DNA of 64,000 nt from DAOTWA01 sp963702935 (GTDB lineage Bacteria; Chloroflexota; Anaerolineae; Anaerolineales; Anaerolineaceae): positions 3,410,001 to 3,474,000 of the forward strand of contig OY969772.1 in the NCBI GenBank assembly GCA_963702935.1. The letters are read 5' to 3'. The translations under genes were made by a program, and so were the position numbers. Below, one piece after another: positions 45,301 through 55,036 of this stretch (positions are counted from its first letter, which is position 1; every line of letters begins with the position of its first letter). The notes beneath the pieces are model-generated. The model did not search any database. It had not been told where the DNA came from and saw nothing but the letters and a program-made list of their open reading frames with translations.

Positions 45301-47049
45301 TTGAGCTCGCGTTCGAGCCAGGAATCACCCGGATTTAGCGCCGCGCTTTTGGATTTTCAGCACGAGCGGGATCTGGCCGCGCTCGAGGCTATCCTCGCCC
45401 ACCTTACGGGACGGTCGGCGGATTTGCTCTCTTTCGACGAGGTCTCGCGCAGCCTGCGCATCGAGGGCGGGTCAGAAAAAGGGCTTCAGGACATCCCCAT
45501 CCAATCCATCGTGGGCAGTGTGGGCCGCTACGCGGACTTTTCGCGCAGCTTCCTGCCCCGGCGACAGGGCGACGGCAGCCGCTGGGCGCGGGTCAAGGCG
45601 ATCCTGGTGGACCCGGGCAAGGGCGGGCTTCCGCCGATCGAAGTGTACAAGATCGGCGAGGCGTATTTCGTGCGCGACGGCCACCATCGCGTATCCGTCG
45701 CCAGGCAGCTCGGCTTCAAATATATCCAGGCCTACGTGACCGAGATCCGTACCAAGGTGGCGTTGACCGCAGACGTTACTCCCGACGAGCTGATCCTCAA
45801 ATCTGAGTACGCGGACTTTCTGGCCCAGACGCATTTCGACGAGATCGTGCCCGAAGTGGAATTGCGCCTGACCGTTCCGGGGATGTATCGCGTCCTGGCG
45901 GAGCACATCGCCGTGCACCGCTATTTCATGGGCCTCGATTTGAAGCGTGACATCTCCTACGAGGAAGCCGTACAGCATTGGTATCACGAGGTGTACCTGC
46001 CGGTGGTGGAGGCCATCCGCGAGCGGGGCATCCTGCGCGACTTCCCCGGTCGCAGCGAGACTGACCTGTACGTGTGGATCTCCCGGCAACGCTATGCCCT
46101 GGAGCAGGAGATGGGCTGGCGCATCCGCCCGGAAGTGGTGGCCTCCAGCTTTGCCTACCGCCAAAGCCCGCGCCTGTCGCGGGTCTTCCAAAGGGTGAAA
46201 AACAGGCTCCTGGATATCCTGATCCCCGACGAGCTGGAAGACGTTCCCAATCCCGGCCAGTGGTACAAAGAAAAAGCAGCCGCCCAAAACCTCTTTGCGG
46301 ACATCCTGGTGCCGCTTAGCGGGCAGGAAGAAAGCTGGTCTGCCATGGAGCAGGCAGTGATCTTCGCCAGGCGCGAGGGGGCGCAACTGCTGGGCTTGCA
46401 GATCCTCAAGGAGGACGAGGACGAAAAGGAAGACGTTATCCGCATAGTGCAAGAGCGGTTCGACCGGCGCTGCCAGGAGGAAGGTATTAGCGGCAGCCTG
46501 GCCAGGGAGCACGGCGAGGTGGCGCGCAAGATCTGCGAGCGGGCCTTGCTGACGGACCTGGTGGTGTTGAGCCTGGCGCACCCGCCGGCCGCCCAGATCG
46601 CCGCGCGGCTCGAATCGGGCTTCCGCACGATCGTGCGCCGTTGCGCCCAGCCTATTCTGGCCGTGCCGGGGAAGGAGAGCGCTTTCGAGCGCCTGCTGGT
46701 AGCCTTCGACGGGAGCGTAAAGGCGAAAGAAGCCTTGACCATCGCCGGCTACCTGGCCGGCAAATATAAGGCCTCCTTATCCGTGCTGACCGTGAGCGAG
46801 GCGGGCCGCACGACGAACAAGACCCTGCGCTGCGCCCGGGATTACCTGGATGCGCAAAAAATCCAGGCCGAATATCTGGAAAAGACCGGCCCGGTCTCGG
46901 AGACCATCTTGCGCACGGTCGAGGAGGGCGCGTACGATGCCATCCTCATGGGGGGATACGGATTCAGCCCGATGATGGAGCTTATGCTGGGCAGCTCTCT
47001 GGACCAGGTGCTGCGCGAATCCAGGGTGCCGATCCTGATCTGCCAATAA
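45301..47049 (+). CDS. ParB-like domain fused to two universal stress protein domains
   Basis: A 582-residue protein. The N-terminal half has a ParB/sulfiredoxin-like signature (PPIEVYKIGEAYFVRDGHHRVSVARQLG) followed by a helical segment of about 170 residues. The C-terminal half has two Usp domains: residues about 325-455 (DILVPLSGQEESWSAMEQA) and 460-580 (RLLVAFDGSVKAKEALTIA, ending DAILMGGYGFSP). The second Usp keeps a G-x-x-G-like ATP loop; the first looks degenerate. The start is TTG at 45301 with GGAGG five bases upstream; an ATG at 45297 is in a frame that stops quickly. Role unknown; a nucleotide-sensing regulator is possible. Confidence 0.82.
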   Translation: MSSRSSQESPGFSAALLDFQHERDLAALEAILAHLTGRSADLLSFDEVSRSLRIEGGSEKGLQDIPIQSIVGSVGRYADFSRSFLPRRQGDGSRWARVKAILVDPGKGGLPPIEVYKIGEAYFVRDGHHRVSVARQLGFKYIQAYVTEIRTKVALTADVTPDELILKSEYADFLAQTHFDEIVPEVELRLTVPGMYRVLAEHIAVHRYFMGLDLKRDISYEEAVQHWYHEVYLPVVEAIRERGILRDFPGRSETDLYVWISRQRYALEQEMGWRIRPEVVASSFAYRQSPRLSRVFQRVKNRLLDILIPDELEDVPNPGQWYKEKAAAQNLFADILVPLSGQEESWSAMEQAVIFARREGAQLLGLQILKEDEDEKEDVIRIVQERFDRRCQEEGISGSLAREHGEVARKICERALLTDLVVLSLAHPPAAQIAARLESGFRTIVRRCAQPILAVPGKESAFERLLVAFDGSVKAKEALTIAGYLAGKYKASLSVLTVSEAGRTTNKTLRCARDYLDAQKIQAEYLEKTGPVSETILRTVEEGAYDAILMGGYGFSPMMELMLGSSLDQVLRESRVPILICQ

Positions 47050-47053
47050 AGGG

Positions 47054-50000
47054 TTATTTCTGGGCGGAGGGAAGGCGGCGGACGGCCACCAGGGTGACGT
47101 CGTCGGATTGCGGCTCGCCTTTGCGGAAATCCTTCAAAGAGGCTTCGACGGCGTCCAGCAAAGCGCTGGCGGAGGAGTTGCGCGTGGCGGCGACCACCTG
47201 CATCAAGCGCTCTTCGCCGTACAGGTCGCCGTCTGGGGCGAAGGCTTCGGTTACCCCATCCGTATAGAGCAGAAGACCGTCTCCCGGTTCCAGGGCCAGG
47301 CTATGATCCTGCAGGCGGATGTGCTCGAGCGCACCCAGGGCCATCCCGCCCTTGGCCAGGCGCTCCACTTTTTCCGCGCCGCGCCGCAGCAGCAGAGGGA
47401 GATTGTGGCCGGCGTTGGCGTAGATTAGCTGGCCGGTCTTCAAGGCCAGGATGGCGTAAAAGGCGGTGATGAACATGCCGTTTTGGGTATCGGCCAGCAA
47501 CAGCTCGTTCACCCGCATGAGGGCTTTGGCGGGCGAGGCTTCACCTTTCACGGCGGCGCGAATCAGCGTGCGTGTGACGGTCATGTACAGCGCGGCCGGC
47601 AAGCCTTTGTCGGATACGTCCGCGATGACCAGGCCCATGCGCCCGCCGGAGAGCTTGATGAGGTCGTAAAAATCACCGCCGACCTGACGGGCCGGCTGCC
47701 AACGCGAGTCCAGGTTCCAGCCGGCAGGGGAGGGCAGGCGATCCGGCAGGAAGGTCTTCTGGATGTCCCGCGCGAGCTGGAATTCCCGTTCCAGGCGCTC
47801 GCGGTCGATCATCTCGCGCTGGAAACGGTCGTTCTGGATGGCCAGGGCGGCCTGCTGGGCGATGCCCTTGACGATCTCCAGGCGCTTCTCGCGGAAGGAG
47901 CGGGCCGTCCCGCTCTCTTGGGTCAGCATGACCCCAAAAACGTCGCCTTTGACGGACAGCGGGAAAGCCATCAGCAAGGGATTCTTGACGCGCAACAGGG
48001 TGGACTGCTCCGGGTCGGACTCAGGCGGCTGCAAGCGTTGCCATTCTGTGGGAGCTTCGGGAGGGTCGCTGAGCGGGAAAATGAGGAATTCGTCCGTCTT
48101 GAGCACCTGGCTCAACAGGGGATATTCCTCCGGCGCAAAGCTCTGGGCCATCAAATCGTCTTCGGATTTCCAGTGCCCGGTGTAGACCTGGGCCGGGCGA
48201 AAGACGCTGCGGGCGCTATCCCAAAGGTAGATGATGCAGCAATCGATGCCCACCAGGATAGGCATGATGTGCACGATAGAGGCGAGGATGTCTTCCAGCT
48301 CATTGGCGCTGACCACGGCCTGGGCTACCTGCAACAACACGGCGGTGACGTAGGCTTCTTCCTGGCGGGCCTCCAGCAGGCGGATGTTTTCCACGGCAAT
48401 GGCCGTCTGGCGGGTGATGCCCTGGATGATGGCCAGACGCTCGTCGTCCAGCCCGCGTTGACCTCCCGACTGGCTCGAATCCCCGTGGTATTCCACCAGA
48501 AAAGCGCCCAGGACTTCCCCGCGCGCCAGGAGCGGCAGCAGCACCAGCTCGTCTGCGCCGGGCGTCGGAACCAGGTCCTGGAGCGAGGGCAGATCCTTGA
48601 GCGGGTCGTGGATCACCACGGGGGCCTTGGTGAAATACATGGAGTTGAAAGCCGTCATCTCGCCCAGGGGAACGGCGCGTTGCTCCACTTCGCCCGCATG
48701 GGCGCGTCCCATGCCGTAAACGGCGTTCAAGAGAAAAGCTTCCTCGGCGGCGTCCCAGGCAAACAGCGCGCAGCCTTTCACGCCTACCAGCAGGGGAGTC
48801 AGGCGCACGACGGTCGAGAACAATTCGTCGATGGTGGTGAGGGCTTGGGTGGCTTCGGCGACTTGCAGCATCACCGTGGAAACCCAGGCCTGTTCCTGGG
48901 CCGATTCGAACAGGCGGGCATTCTCGATGGCCACGGCGGCATAACTGGCAAAAGCGGCGGTCATTGAGCGGGCTTCGCCCCCGTAACGATCGGGGGTGCG
49001 GTGGGCCAGGGCGAGAACGCCCAGCGCCCGCTCCCCAACGTGCAAGGGAGCCGCAATGGAGGAATATTCCGGCGGATAGGCCATCGCGGCCCCCAGGGGT
49101 CCATAGGGGTTGCCGGCAGCGCGCACGATCGGATGGTCTGCGTGTAAAGTCTCTGCCAGCCTGGCGGATGCCTCAGGGCGCGCCTGCATGGCTTTCGCGA
49201 TCGCGTCACCCTCCACACCCTGGGCGGCGGCTAAAATCAGGTGCGCGTCCGGCGCCTGTTCGGCTTGCGGCGACTCTCCCTCCAACAGCCAGATGGCAGC
49301 CGATTCGCAAGCCAGGTTGCGTCTGAGCTCGGTCAGGATGGCATCCAGCACTTTATCCAGGGCCGCGTTGGAGGACAACAGGCTGGCCACGTCGCGCAGG
49401 CTTTCTGCGACCTGCCGCCGCCATTGTTCTGAGCGATAAAGGATGGCGTTGTGAATGGCGATGGAGATATTGTCGGCCAGCGCCTCGAAGAGGAAGCGGT
49501 CGTCGTCGTTGAAGGCATTGCAGTGGTCGCTCTGCACGTCGAGCACGCCGAGGATCTCCCCGCCGTACAGGAAGGGCACGGCCAGCTCCGCGCAGGTGTC
49601 GTCGGGCAGGAGCTCGGAGGGGCGATAACGCGGTTCCTGGCTGACGTCGTTGGCGATCAGGGTGGCGCCGTTGCGGGCTACCCAGGGGATTATCCCGTGG
49701 GGCGCATCCAGGTCGTATTCGAGGCCGTTGGGCTGCAAAACTTTGCTGCGGCTGCCGCTGCCGGCCTGGTAGACCACTTTCCGCCGGCCCTGTTGGACGG
49801 TGAAAACGTGGACGAAGGGATATCCAAAGCGCTTCTGGATGAGGGCGACCACTTCGGTGAGGAGCGGCTCGAGCTCCAGCATGGAAGTGATGGCCCGGCC
49901 CACTTCGGCCACGGTCGAGATTTGCTCCGCACGGCGCTGCAAATCGCCGTAGAGTTCGGGCGTCTTCTACGGCGACGGTAATGTTGTCGGCCAGCGCGCG

Positions 50001-50933
50001 CAGGACGAGGATGTCCATCTCGTGGAAAGCGTTGGGTTGGTCGCTCTGTACGTCCAGGACGCCCAGCACCCGGTTTTCGATCTTTAAGGGTAAGGCGGCT
50101 TCGGATTGAGTCTCGGGCAGGGCGTCGATGTAGCGGTAGCGGGACTCCTGGCTAACGTCCGGCGCAATAATCTCCACGCCGTCCTGGGCAACGTGGCCGA
50201 CGATGCCTTCCCCCAGGGTGACGTCTACCCTGGCGAGGGGGGCCGTATGCTTCTCCTGGGCCGGCGAGGCGTTGGAGGAAGCGCGGAAGCGCAGCCTGTT
50301 CTCGGCGGAGTCCAGGGTGAAGATGGCTACGTAATAATAATGGAAGGTCTTCAGAATCAGATCGGTCACCCGGCGGCACAGCTCGTCCAGATCCAGGACG
50401 TTGGCGATTTGGGAGCTGACCGAGCTTACCAGGGTGAGCTGCTCGAAGCGCCAGTTCTTGACGGCCGTTTGTCGCCCGGCCTGGATGGCAACCGCCGCGT
50501 GGGAGGCGACACCGTTGAGGAAATCGATCTCGGCCCGGTCGAACGGCGGTCCCTTTTGGCGTTCCACCTGCAAAACGCCCAGGAGGTTCTCCTGGGCGAT
50601 CAACGGAACGGCGACGGTTAGCGGCGCATCTTCAGGAGAATGGCCCGCGTTGGGAGGCTGAGCTTCCCCCAGGCTGACCCGGCGCGCCTTCAATGCCGAG
50701 CGCATCAGGTCGGAAGGCGGCTCAGGAGGAAAATCGTCTGCCCAGCGAGTGCCGGGCAGAGGGTGGGCCGGTTCTGCCAGCCAGAGGTGCGAGTGGCACT
50801 TCAGCAGGCGGTCCGTGGTCGAGACGATCAGCTCTCGCTGAGCGTTGGGGATCGGTTGGTTGATCAGTCTTACACCCAGCTCGAGGAGTTGTTTCCACCC
50901 CAGGTCGCCAGCGGATGTGGGCTGGCTGCTCAA
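47054..50933 (-). CDS. Six-GAF PP2C phosphatase (RsbU/RsbP-like), one frameshift in this sequence
   Basis: Repaired length 1292 residues. Six GAF domains occur in series, each ending in a helix such as ADNITVAVEDARLYG or SYAAVAIENARLFES. They are followed by a SpoIIE-type PP2C domain with ARDIQKTFLPDRLPS, VGGDFYDLIKL, IADVSDKGLPAALYM, LLLYTDGVTEAF and SDDVTLVAVRR. The frame break is at 49952-49957 (plus strand GAGTTC, expected GAGTC); removal gives EDARLYGDLQRRAEQ. The start is TTG, overlapping the TGA of the kinase gene. It should dephosphorylate the STAS protein encoded two genes upstream in response to signals bound by the GAFs. Confidence 0.9.
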
Positions 50934-51349
50934 TGCGCGCCTTCCTTGTGTTTTACCATGGTCAGCACGTTGCCGTGCTGCGCGTCGAAGCCGAATTGCA
51001 CTTCATCCATCAGCTTGCGCATAAAATACAACCCTAACCCGCCCTCTTTGCGCTTTTTCAGCGGAGAGGTGAGGTCCGGCTCGGGTACTTTCTTGGGGTC
51101 GAAAGGCCGGCCGCGGTCGACCAGGGTGACTTTAAAGCCCTCGTCGACGGCCAGACAGGTGCAATCGATCTCTCCCTGGCTTTCCCCCCCATAAGCGTGC
51201 TCGATGATGTTGGTACAGGCCTCATCGACGGCCATTTGCACGGCAAAGACAGCCGTCTCATTTAGCCCCGCCTGGCGGGCCTCCTTGGTGACAAATTCGC
51301 TAATCTCAACCAGGCTGTCAAACCGACCGGGGAATTTCACCGTCGTCAT
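50930..51349 (-). CDS. RsbW-like anti-sigma factor serine kinase
   Basis: A 139-residue GHKL-fold protein. The N box is AVDEACTNIIEHAY, G1 is VDRGRPFDP, and G2 is EGGLGLYFMRKLMDE. In partner-switching systems it binds a sigma factor or other target and phosphorylates the STAS antagonist. It lies between the STAS gene (22-bp gap) and the PP2C gene (4-bp overlap). No cognate sigma gene is adjacent. Confidence 0.92.
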   Translation of the reverse strand: MTTVKFPGRFDSLVEISEFVTKEARQAGLNETAVFAVQMAVDEACTNIIEHAYGGESQGEIDCTCLAVDEGFKVTLVDRGRPFDPKKVPEPDLTSPLKKRKEGGLGLYFMRKLMDEVQFGFDAQHGNVLTMVKHKEGAH

Positions 51350-51371
51350 CGGCTACGATGCGGCCGCAGGG

Positions 51372-51707
51372 TTAGAAATTTCCTACGGCCGCAGTAACAT
51401 CTTGAAACATCTTGAAGAAAGGCACAAAGCCAGCCAGGTCTAAAGCCGCGTGGATTCTTTCCGGTACGCAAGCCAGGACAACTTCCCCACGATTGTAACG
51501 CCGGCAGTTCTTTTGGGTGTTAACCAGAACCCACAAGCCCGAGCTGGAGATGTATTCAACCTCAGCCATGTCGAGCACGATCTTGTAACGCCCGCCCGCG
51601 TTAACCTTTTCAAGGGTTTCTGAAAGCTGCGGCGCAGTAGCGCTATCGATGCGTCCTTTGATTTTTACCAAATCACAGTGTTTATACGGGGTAGTCGTGA
51701 TTTCCAT
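51372..51707 (-). CDS. STAS-domain anti-sigma factor antagonist
   Basis: A 111-residue SpoIIAA/RsbV-like protein. VKIKGRIDSATAPQLSETL is the family start and YISSSGLWVLVNT contains the phosphorylatable Ser at the helix start. GGAGG lies upstream of the ATG at 51705-51707. It is the first gene of the three-gene partner-switching unit. Confidence 0.93.
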   Translation of the reverse strand: MEITTTPYKHCDLVKIKGRIDSATAPQLSETLEKVNAGGRYKIVLDMAEVEYISSSGLWVLVNTQKNCRRYNRGEVVLACVPERIHAALDLAGFVPFFKMFQDVTAAVGNF

Positions 51708-51794
51708 GGGCTTTCCTCCACTTGGATACTGTCTGGTTACGTGTCTGGCTAAGAGATAATTATAACATGAGGCCGATTTCACACCCGGCAGGTC

Positions 51795-52631
51795 TCAACC
51801 CAGAACAAGATTATCAATCAGGCGGGTCTTTCCGATGTACACGGCCATGGATACCAGCGCCGGACGCGTCACCTGATCCAGCTCCTGCAAGGTAACAGAG
51901 TCCGCGATGGAGATGTATTGGACGCGAGCCAGCGGCACCTGGTCGAAGAGGGCTTGCATGACCTGGCGCAGGTGACCGGCATCTCGCTCACCGCCGGCAA
52001 AAGCGGCTTTGGCGGCCTGCAGAGAACGGGAAAGGACGGTGGCCGCCTGGCGCTCGGCGGGATTCAGGTAGGTGTTGCGGCTGGATTTCGCCAACCCGTC
52101 GGCTTCGCGCACGATGGGGCAGACCACTACGTCGATGGGGAAATTGAGATCTCGCACCATCTGGCGCAGGACGGTGGCTTGTTGGGCGTCCTTTTGCCCG
52201 AAATAGGCCCGGCTGGGCTGTACGGCATTGAACAGCTTGGCGACTACGGTGGCTACGCCGCGGAAATGGCCGGGGCGCATACTGCCTTCCAGGGGCCGGG
52301 TCAATTCCTCGACGGTAACCCAGGTCTGGTAACCGGAGGGGTACATGACTTCGCTGGTTGGAGTTCACACCAGGTCCACCTTTTCGGCTTCCAGCAAGCT
52401 CAAGTCGTGCTGGAGGTCGCGCGGGTAGGCCGTCAGGTCTTCTTGCGGGCCAAATTGCGTGGGGTTGACAAAAATACTGACCACCACGCTGGCGCAATCT
52501 GCTTTGGCGGCCTTGACCAGGGAAAGGTGGCCTTCGTGTAGGAATCCCATGGTAGGAACCAGACCGACCGGTTCGGGAAGAGCAGCGCGAGCGGCGCGCA
52601 GCTCGGCAATTCCAGTAACTGTTTTAATCAT
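51795..52631 (-). CDS. panC: Pantothenate synthetase, interrupted by one in-frame TGA
   Basis: PanC joins pantoate and beta-alanine. The N-terminal part has VPTMGFLHEGHLSLVKAA and VSIFVNPTQFGPQEDL. The C-terminal part has YPSGYQTWVTVEELTRPLEG, GHFRGVATVVAKLFN, YFGQKDAQQ, and SSRNTYLNPAERQAA. Both parts are in the same frame, separated only by TGA (52365-52367) in DLV-stop-TPTSEV. Trp (TGG) there would restore GAGTCC on the plus strand in place of GAGTTC, so an error at a GANTC site is likely. Repaired length is 278 residues, normal. It overlaps panE by 4 bp (ATGA). Confidence 0.92.
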
Positions 52632-53560
52632 TCATTGCCTTCTTTCGATGAGGATGAAATCGCTATGCGAGCTTTTAACAGCATGTACACGGTCTCGGTC
52701 ATGGGGGTAGGGACGTTTATCTGCTGAGCAGCTTTCAGGATACCTCCCAGGATGGCGTCGACCTCGGTTGGAGCGCCGCGGCGAATATCCTGGAGCATGG
52801 AAGAGATGTTGCCGGCAGTGCTCTTGACGACCGCCTCGACTTCGGCGACCGGGTCTGAATAGGGGAGAACGAGTTCCTGGGCGGCAGCTACCTGGTAAGC
52901 TTCGCGGGCCAGGCCGGCGGCCAGGGAACGGGCGTGATAGACCTCGAAGAGCGCCCCATTGGGAACGTCCAGGAGGGCGGTCAGGGGGTTGATAGCGGCG
53001 TTGATGGCCAGTTTTCCCCATAAGAGGGCGGGGATGTCGTCCTCCAGGAAAGGGGCCATGCCGGCCCCTTTAAACATCTCCAGCATGGGGTCGATACGGG
53101 CGTGCTTTCCCAAACGAATTTGGCCTTTGCCTACCGCCCGGACGCGCCCAGGCCCCATCAACGTCGCGCCAAAGGTAGTCGTGCCCACGGCTGCACGTTG
53201 AGAGCCGAGGAATTCTGCCAGAACCTCATAATTTCCCAGCCCATTCTGAAGGGTCAGCGCCAGGCCGTCCCGGCTGAGGCAAGCATCCAATTGCTGGGCG
53301 GCGCGGTCCGTCTGCCAGGACTTCACCAACACGATGGCCAGGCGAGCCCCGGCGCAGGCGTGAGGGTCGTCGGTGGCTTGCACGGGGATAGTCTCTTCCT
53401 GGCCATCCACTTCAACCAGGCGAACCCCATGCTCGCGGATGGCTTCTATCCCTTCCGGCCAGGCGCCGAGCAGCGTTACCGCCGTTCCCGCCTTTTCCAG
53501 GCGAGCAGCGAAGAGGCAGGCCATTGCACCGGTGCCAACGATCAGGACAGGCAGGCGCAT
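52628..53560 (-). CDS. panE: Ketopantoate reductase
   Basis: A 310-residue NADPH-dependent 2-dehydropantoate 2-reductase. The Rossmann loop is LIVGTGAMACLFAARL, followed by the LALTLQNGLGNYEVL segment, and the catalytic Lys lies in LLWGKLAINAAINPLTALL. The late SSMLQDIRRGAPTEVDAI is the family C-terminal signature. Its ATG follows the panB stop by one base. It is the middle gene of panB-panE-panC. Confidence 0.94.
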   Translation of the reverse strand: MRLPVLIVGTGAMACLFAARLEKAGTAVTLLGAWPEGIEAIREHGVRLVEVDGQEETIPVQATDDPHACAGARLAIVLVKSWQTDRAAQQLDACLSRDGLALTLQNGLGNYEVLAEFLGSQRAAVGTTTFGATLMGPGRVRAVGKGQIRLGKHARIDPMLEMFKGAGMAPFLEDDIPALLWGKLAINAAINPLTALLDVPNGALFEVYHARSLAAGLAREAYQVAAAQELVLPYSDPVAEVEAVVKSTAGNISSMLQDIRRGAPTEVDAILGGILKAAQQINVPTPMTETVYMLLKARIAISSSSKEGNE

Positions 53561-53561
53561 A

Positions 53562-54437
53562 TCAGGCAGCAAGATCCTTCAGGAATTCGTCCCACTCGTC
53601 ATCTGGCATCTCCACGCTGTGCTCAGGGGCAGGGAAGACGCCGGTTTCCACCTCGTTCTTATAGGCTTCAAAGGCTTTCAGCATTTCTGCGTAGAGGCCG
53701 GCATATTTCTTTACGAAGCGAGGAGTAAAGCGGTCGAACAGTCCCAGCATATCGGGGGTGACCAATACCTGGCCATCACAGCCCCCTCCCGCGCCGATCC
53801 CGATGGCGGGGATCTCCAACCGCTGCGAGACGGCCTCGGCCAGGCGGGCGGGGATCGATTCGAGCACGATGCTGTAGCAGCCGGCCTCTTGCAGGGCGAG
53901 GGCATCTTCCAGGAGGCGTTTGGCGGCGGTGTGGGTGGTGGCTTGCGGGCGGAAGCCCCCAAACTTACGCACGCTCTGGGGGGTGAGGCCAAGGTGCCCC
54001 ATGACGGGAATGCCCGCATCGACGATGGCGCGGACGGCATCCAGGCGCTCGCGGCCGCCTTCCAGCTTGACCGTGTCCATGCCGGCCTCTTTCAGGAAGC
54101 GGCCGGCATTCGAGACCGCCTCGGAGACGGATGCCTGGTAAGACAGGAAGGGCATATCTCCCACCAGGAGCGGCCTGTGCGCGCCGCGCGCCACCGCCTT
54201 GCAGTGGTGCAGCATGTCCTCCATGGTCACCGGAAGGGTGCTCTCATAGCCGAGCACGACCATGCCCAACGAATTGCCGACCAGGATGCAATCTAACCCC
54301 GATTGGTCGATGGCCACGGCGGTCTGGTAGTCATAGGCGGTCAGCACGCTGATGCACTCGCCGTTTTGTTTCTTTTGCAGAAAGGTGAGCGTGGTTACTT
54401 TCTTCCGTTGAGGAATATTGGTTGGTTTGGAGACCAT
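53562..54437 (-). CDS. panB: Ketopantoate hydroxymethyltransferase
   Basis: A 291-residue TIM-barrel enzyme that makes ketopantoate from ketoisovalerate and methylene-THF. Motifs: VLTAYDYQTAVAIDQSG, ILVGNSLGMVVLGYEST, DMPFLSYQ, VKLEGG, VMGHLGLTPQS, and IGIGAGGGCDGQVLV. The start is the ATG at 54435-54437. It is the first pan gene; the panD partner is not in this window. Confidence 0.95.
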   Translation of the reverse strand: MVSKPTNIPQRKKVTTLTFLQKKQNGECISVLTAYDYQTAVAIDQSGLDCILVGNSLGMVVLGYESTLPVTMEDMLHHCKAVARGAHRPLLVGDMPFLSYQASVSEAVSNAGRFLKEAGMDTVKLEGGRERLDAVRAIVDAGIPVMGHLGLTPQSVRKFGGFRPQATTHTAAKRLLEDALALQEAGCYSIVLESIPARLAEAVSQRLEIPAIGIGAGGGCDGQVLVTPDMLGLFDRFTPRFVKKYAGLYAEMLKAFEAYKNEVETGVFPAPEHSVEMPDDEWDEFLKDLAA

Positions 54438-54557
54438 GGTTAAACCATCTCGCAAGATAGAGGATGACGAACGTAGAATAGCTCAATTGACAGGGTACCC
54501 CTCCAATTATATAATCTTTTTAGCATCTTCTCGGTATTTCAGGAAAAGGAGTTTGAA

Positions 54558-54827
54558 TTGCCTGAAGAAAACGTACGTTATGAGGAATTCAAGGTCAACG
54601 GGGACGAAGTCATCGCCAAGATCAAGCAGATCTTGCACGAAGGCAACGTGCGCAGAATCATCATCAAGAATGAAAAAGGGGAGACCCTCATCGAAATCCC
54701 GCTAACGATTGGCGTGGTGGCTACGGTGCTCCTGCCGGTGTGGGCAGCTATCGGGGCAATTGCGGCGCTGGCGGCCAACCTGACTATCGTTGTGGAAAAG
54801 GTGGATTCGCCCGGCGCGGGCGGGTAA
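54558..54827 (+). CDS. DUF4342 protein
   Basis: An 89-residue protein. EEFKVNGDEVIAKIKQILHEGN and IIIKNEKGETLIEIPLTIGV match the DUF4342 pattern (a kinase-like small domain followed by a hydrophobic helix). Residues 48-75 form a probable membrane helix. The start is TTG, eight bases after AAAAGGAG. Function unknown. Confidence 0.8.
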   Translation: MPEENVRYEEFKVNGDEVIAKIKQILHEGNVRRIIIKNEKGETLIEIPLTIGVVATVLLPVWAAIGAIAALAANLTIVVEKVDSPGAGG

Positions 54828-54928
54828 CTTCGCCATCCGGCTCTGATATTTAGCCTCAAACCCGGCTCCTGGTGGAGAACTTCACTCCCGGCTCTTGGCG
54901 GAAAATCTCATCCCAGACTGCTGGGAGG

Positions 54929-54968
54929 GGACCTCACCCCCAGCCCCTCTCCGCCACGGAGAGGGGGG
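54929..54968. repeat. Dispersed hairpin repeat, copy 2 (inverted)
   Basis: Positions 54929-54952 are the exact reverse complement of 18941-18964; together with GCCAC and GGAGAGGGG they form the same CCCCTCTCC hairpin. Just upstream (54865-54910) two imperfect copies of a CCCGGCTC-TGG-GGA motif lie in tandem. Confidence 0.75.
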
Positions 54969-54986
54969 AATGACCACGAAAGTGAA

Positions 54987-55014
54987 AAAGCCCAGGTACG
55001 AATACCCGGGCTTT
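54987..55014 (-). terminator. Intrinsic terminator of ugd
   Basis: Read on the minus strand, stem AAAGCCCGGGTA/TACCTGGGCTTT with a TTCG tetraloop is followed by TTTTT about 22 bp beyond the ugd stop. The A-rich other side makes it potentially bidirectional. Confidence 0.85.
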
Positions 55015-55036
55015 ATTGTCATCGGGCGAGGTGCCC

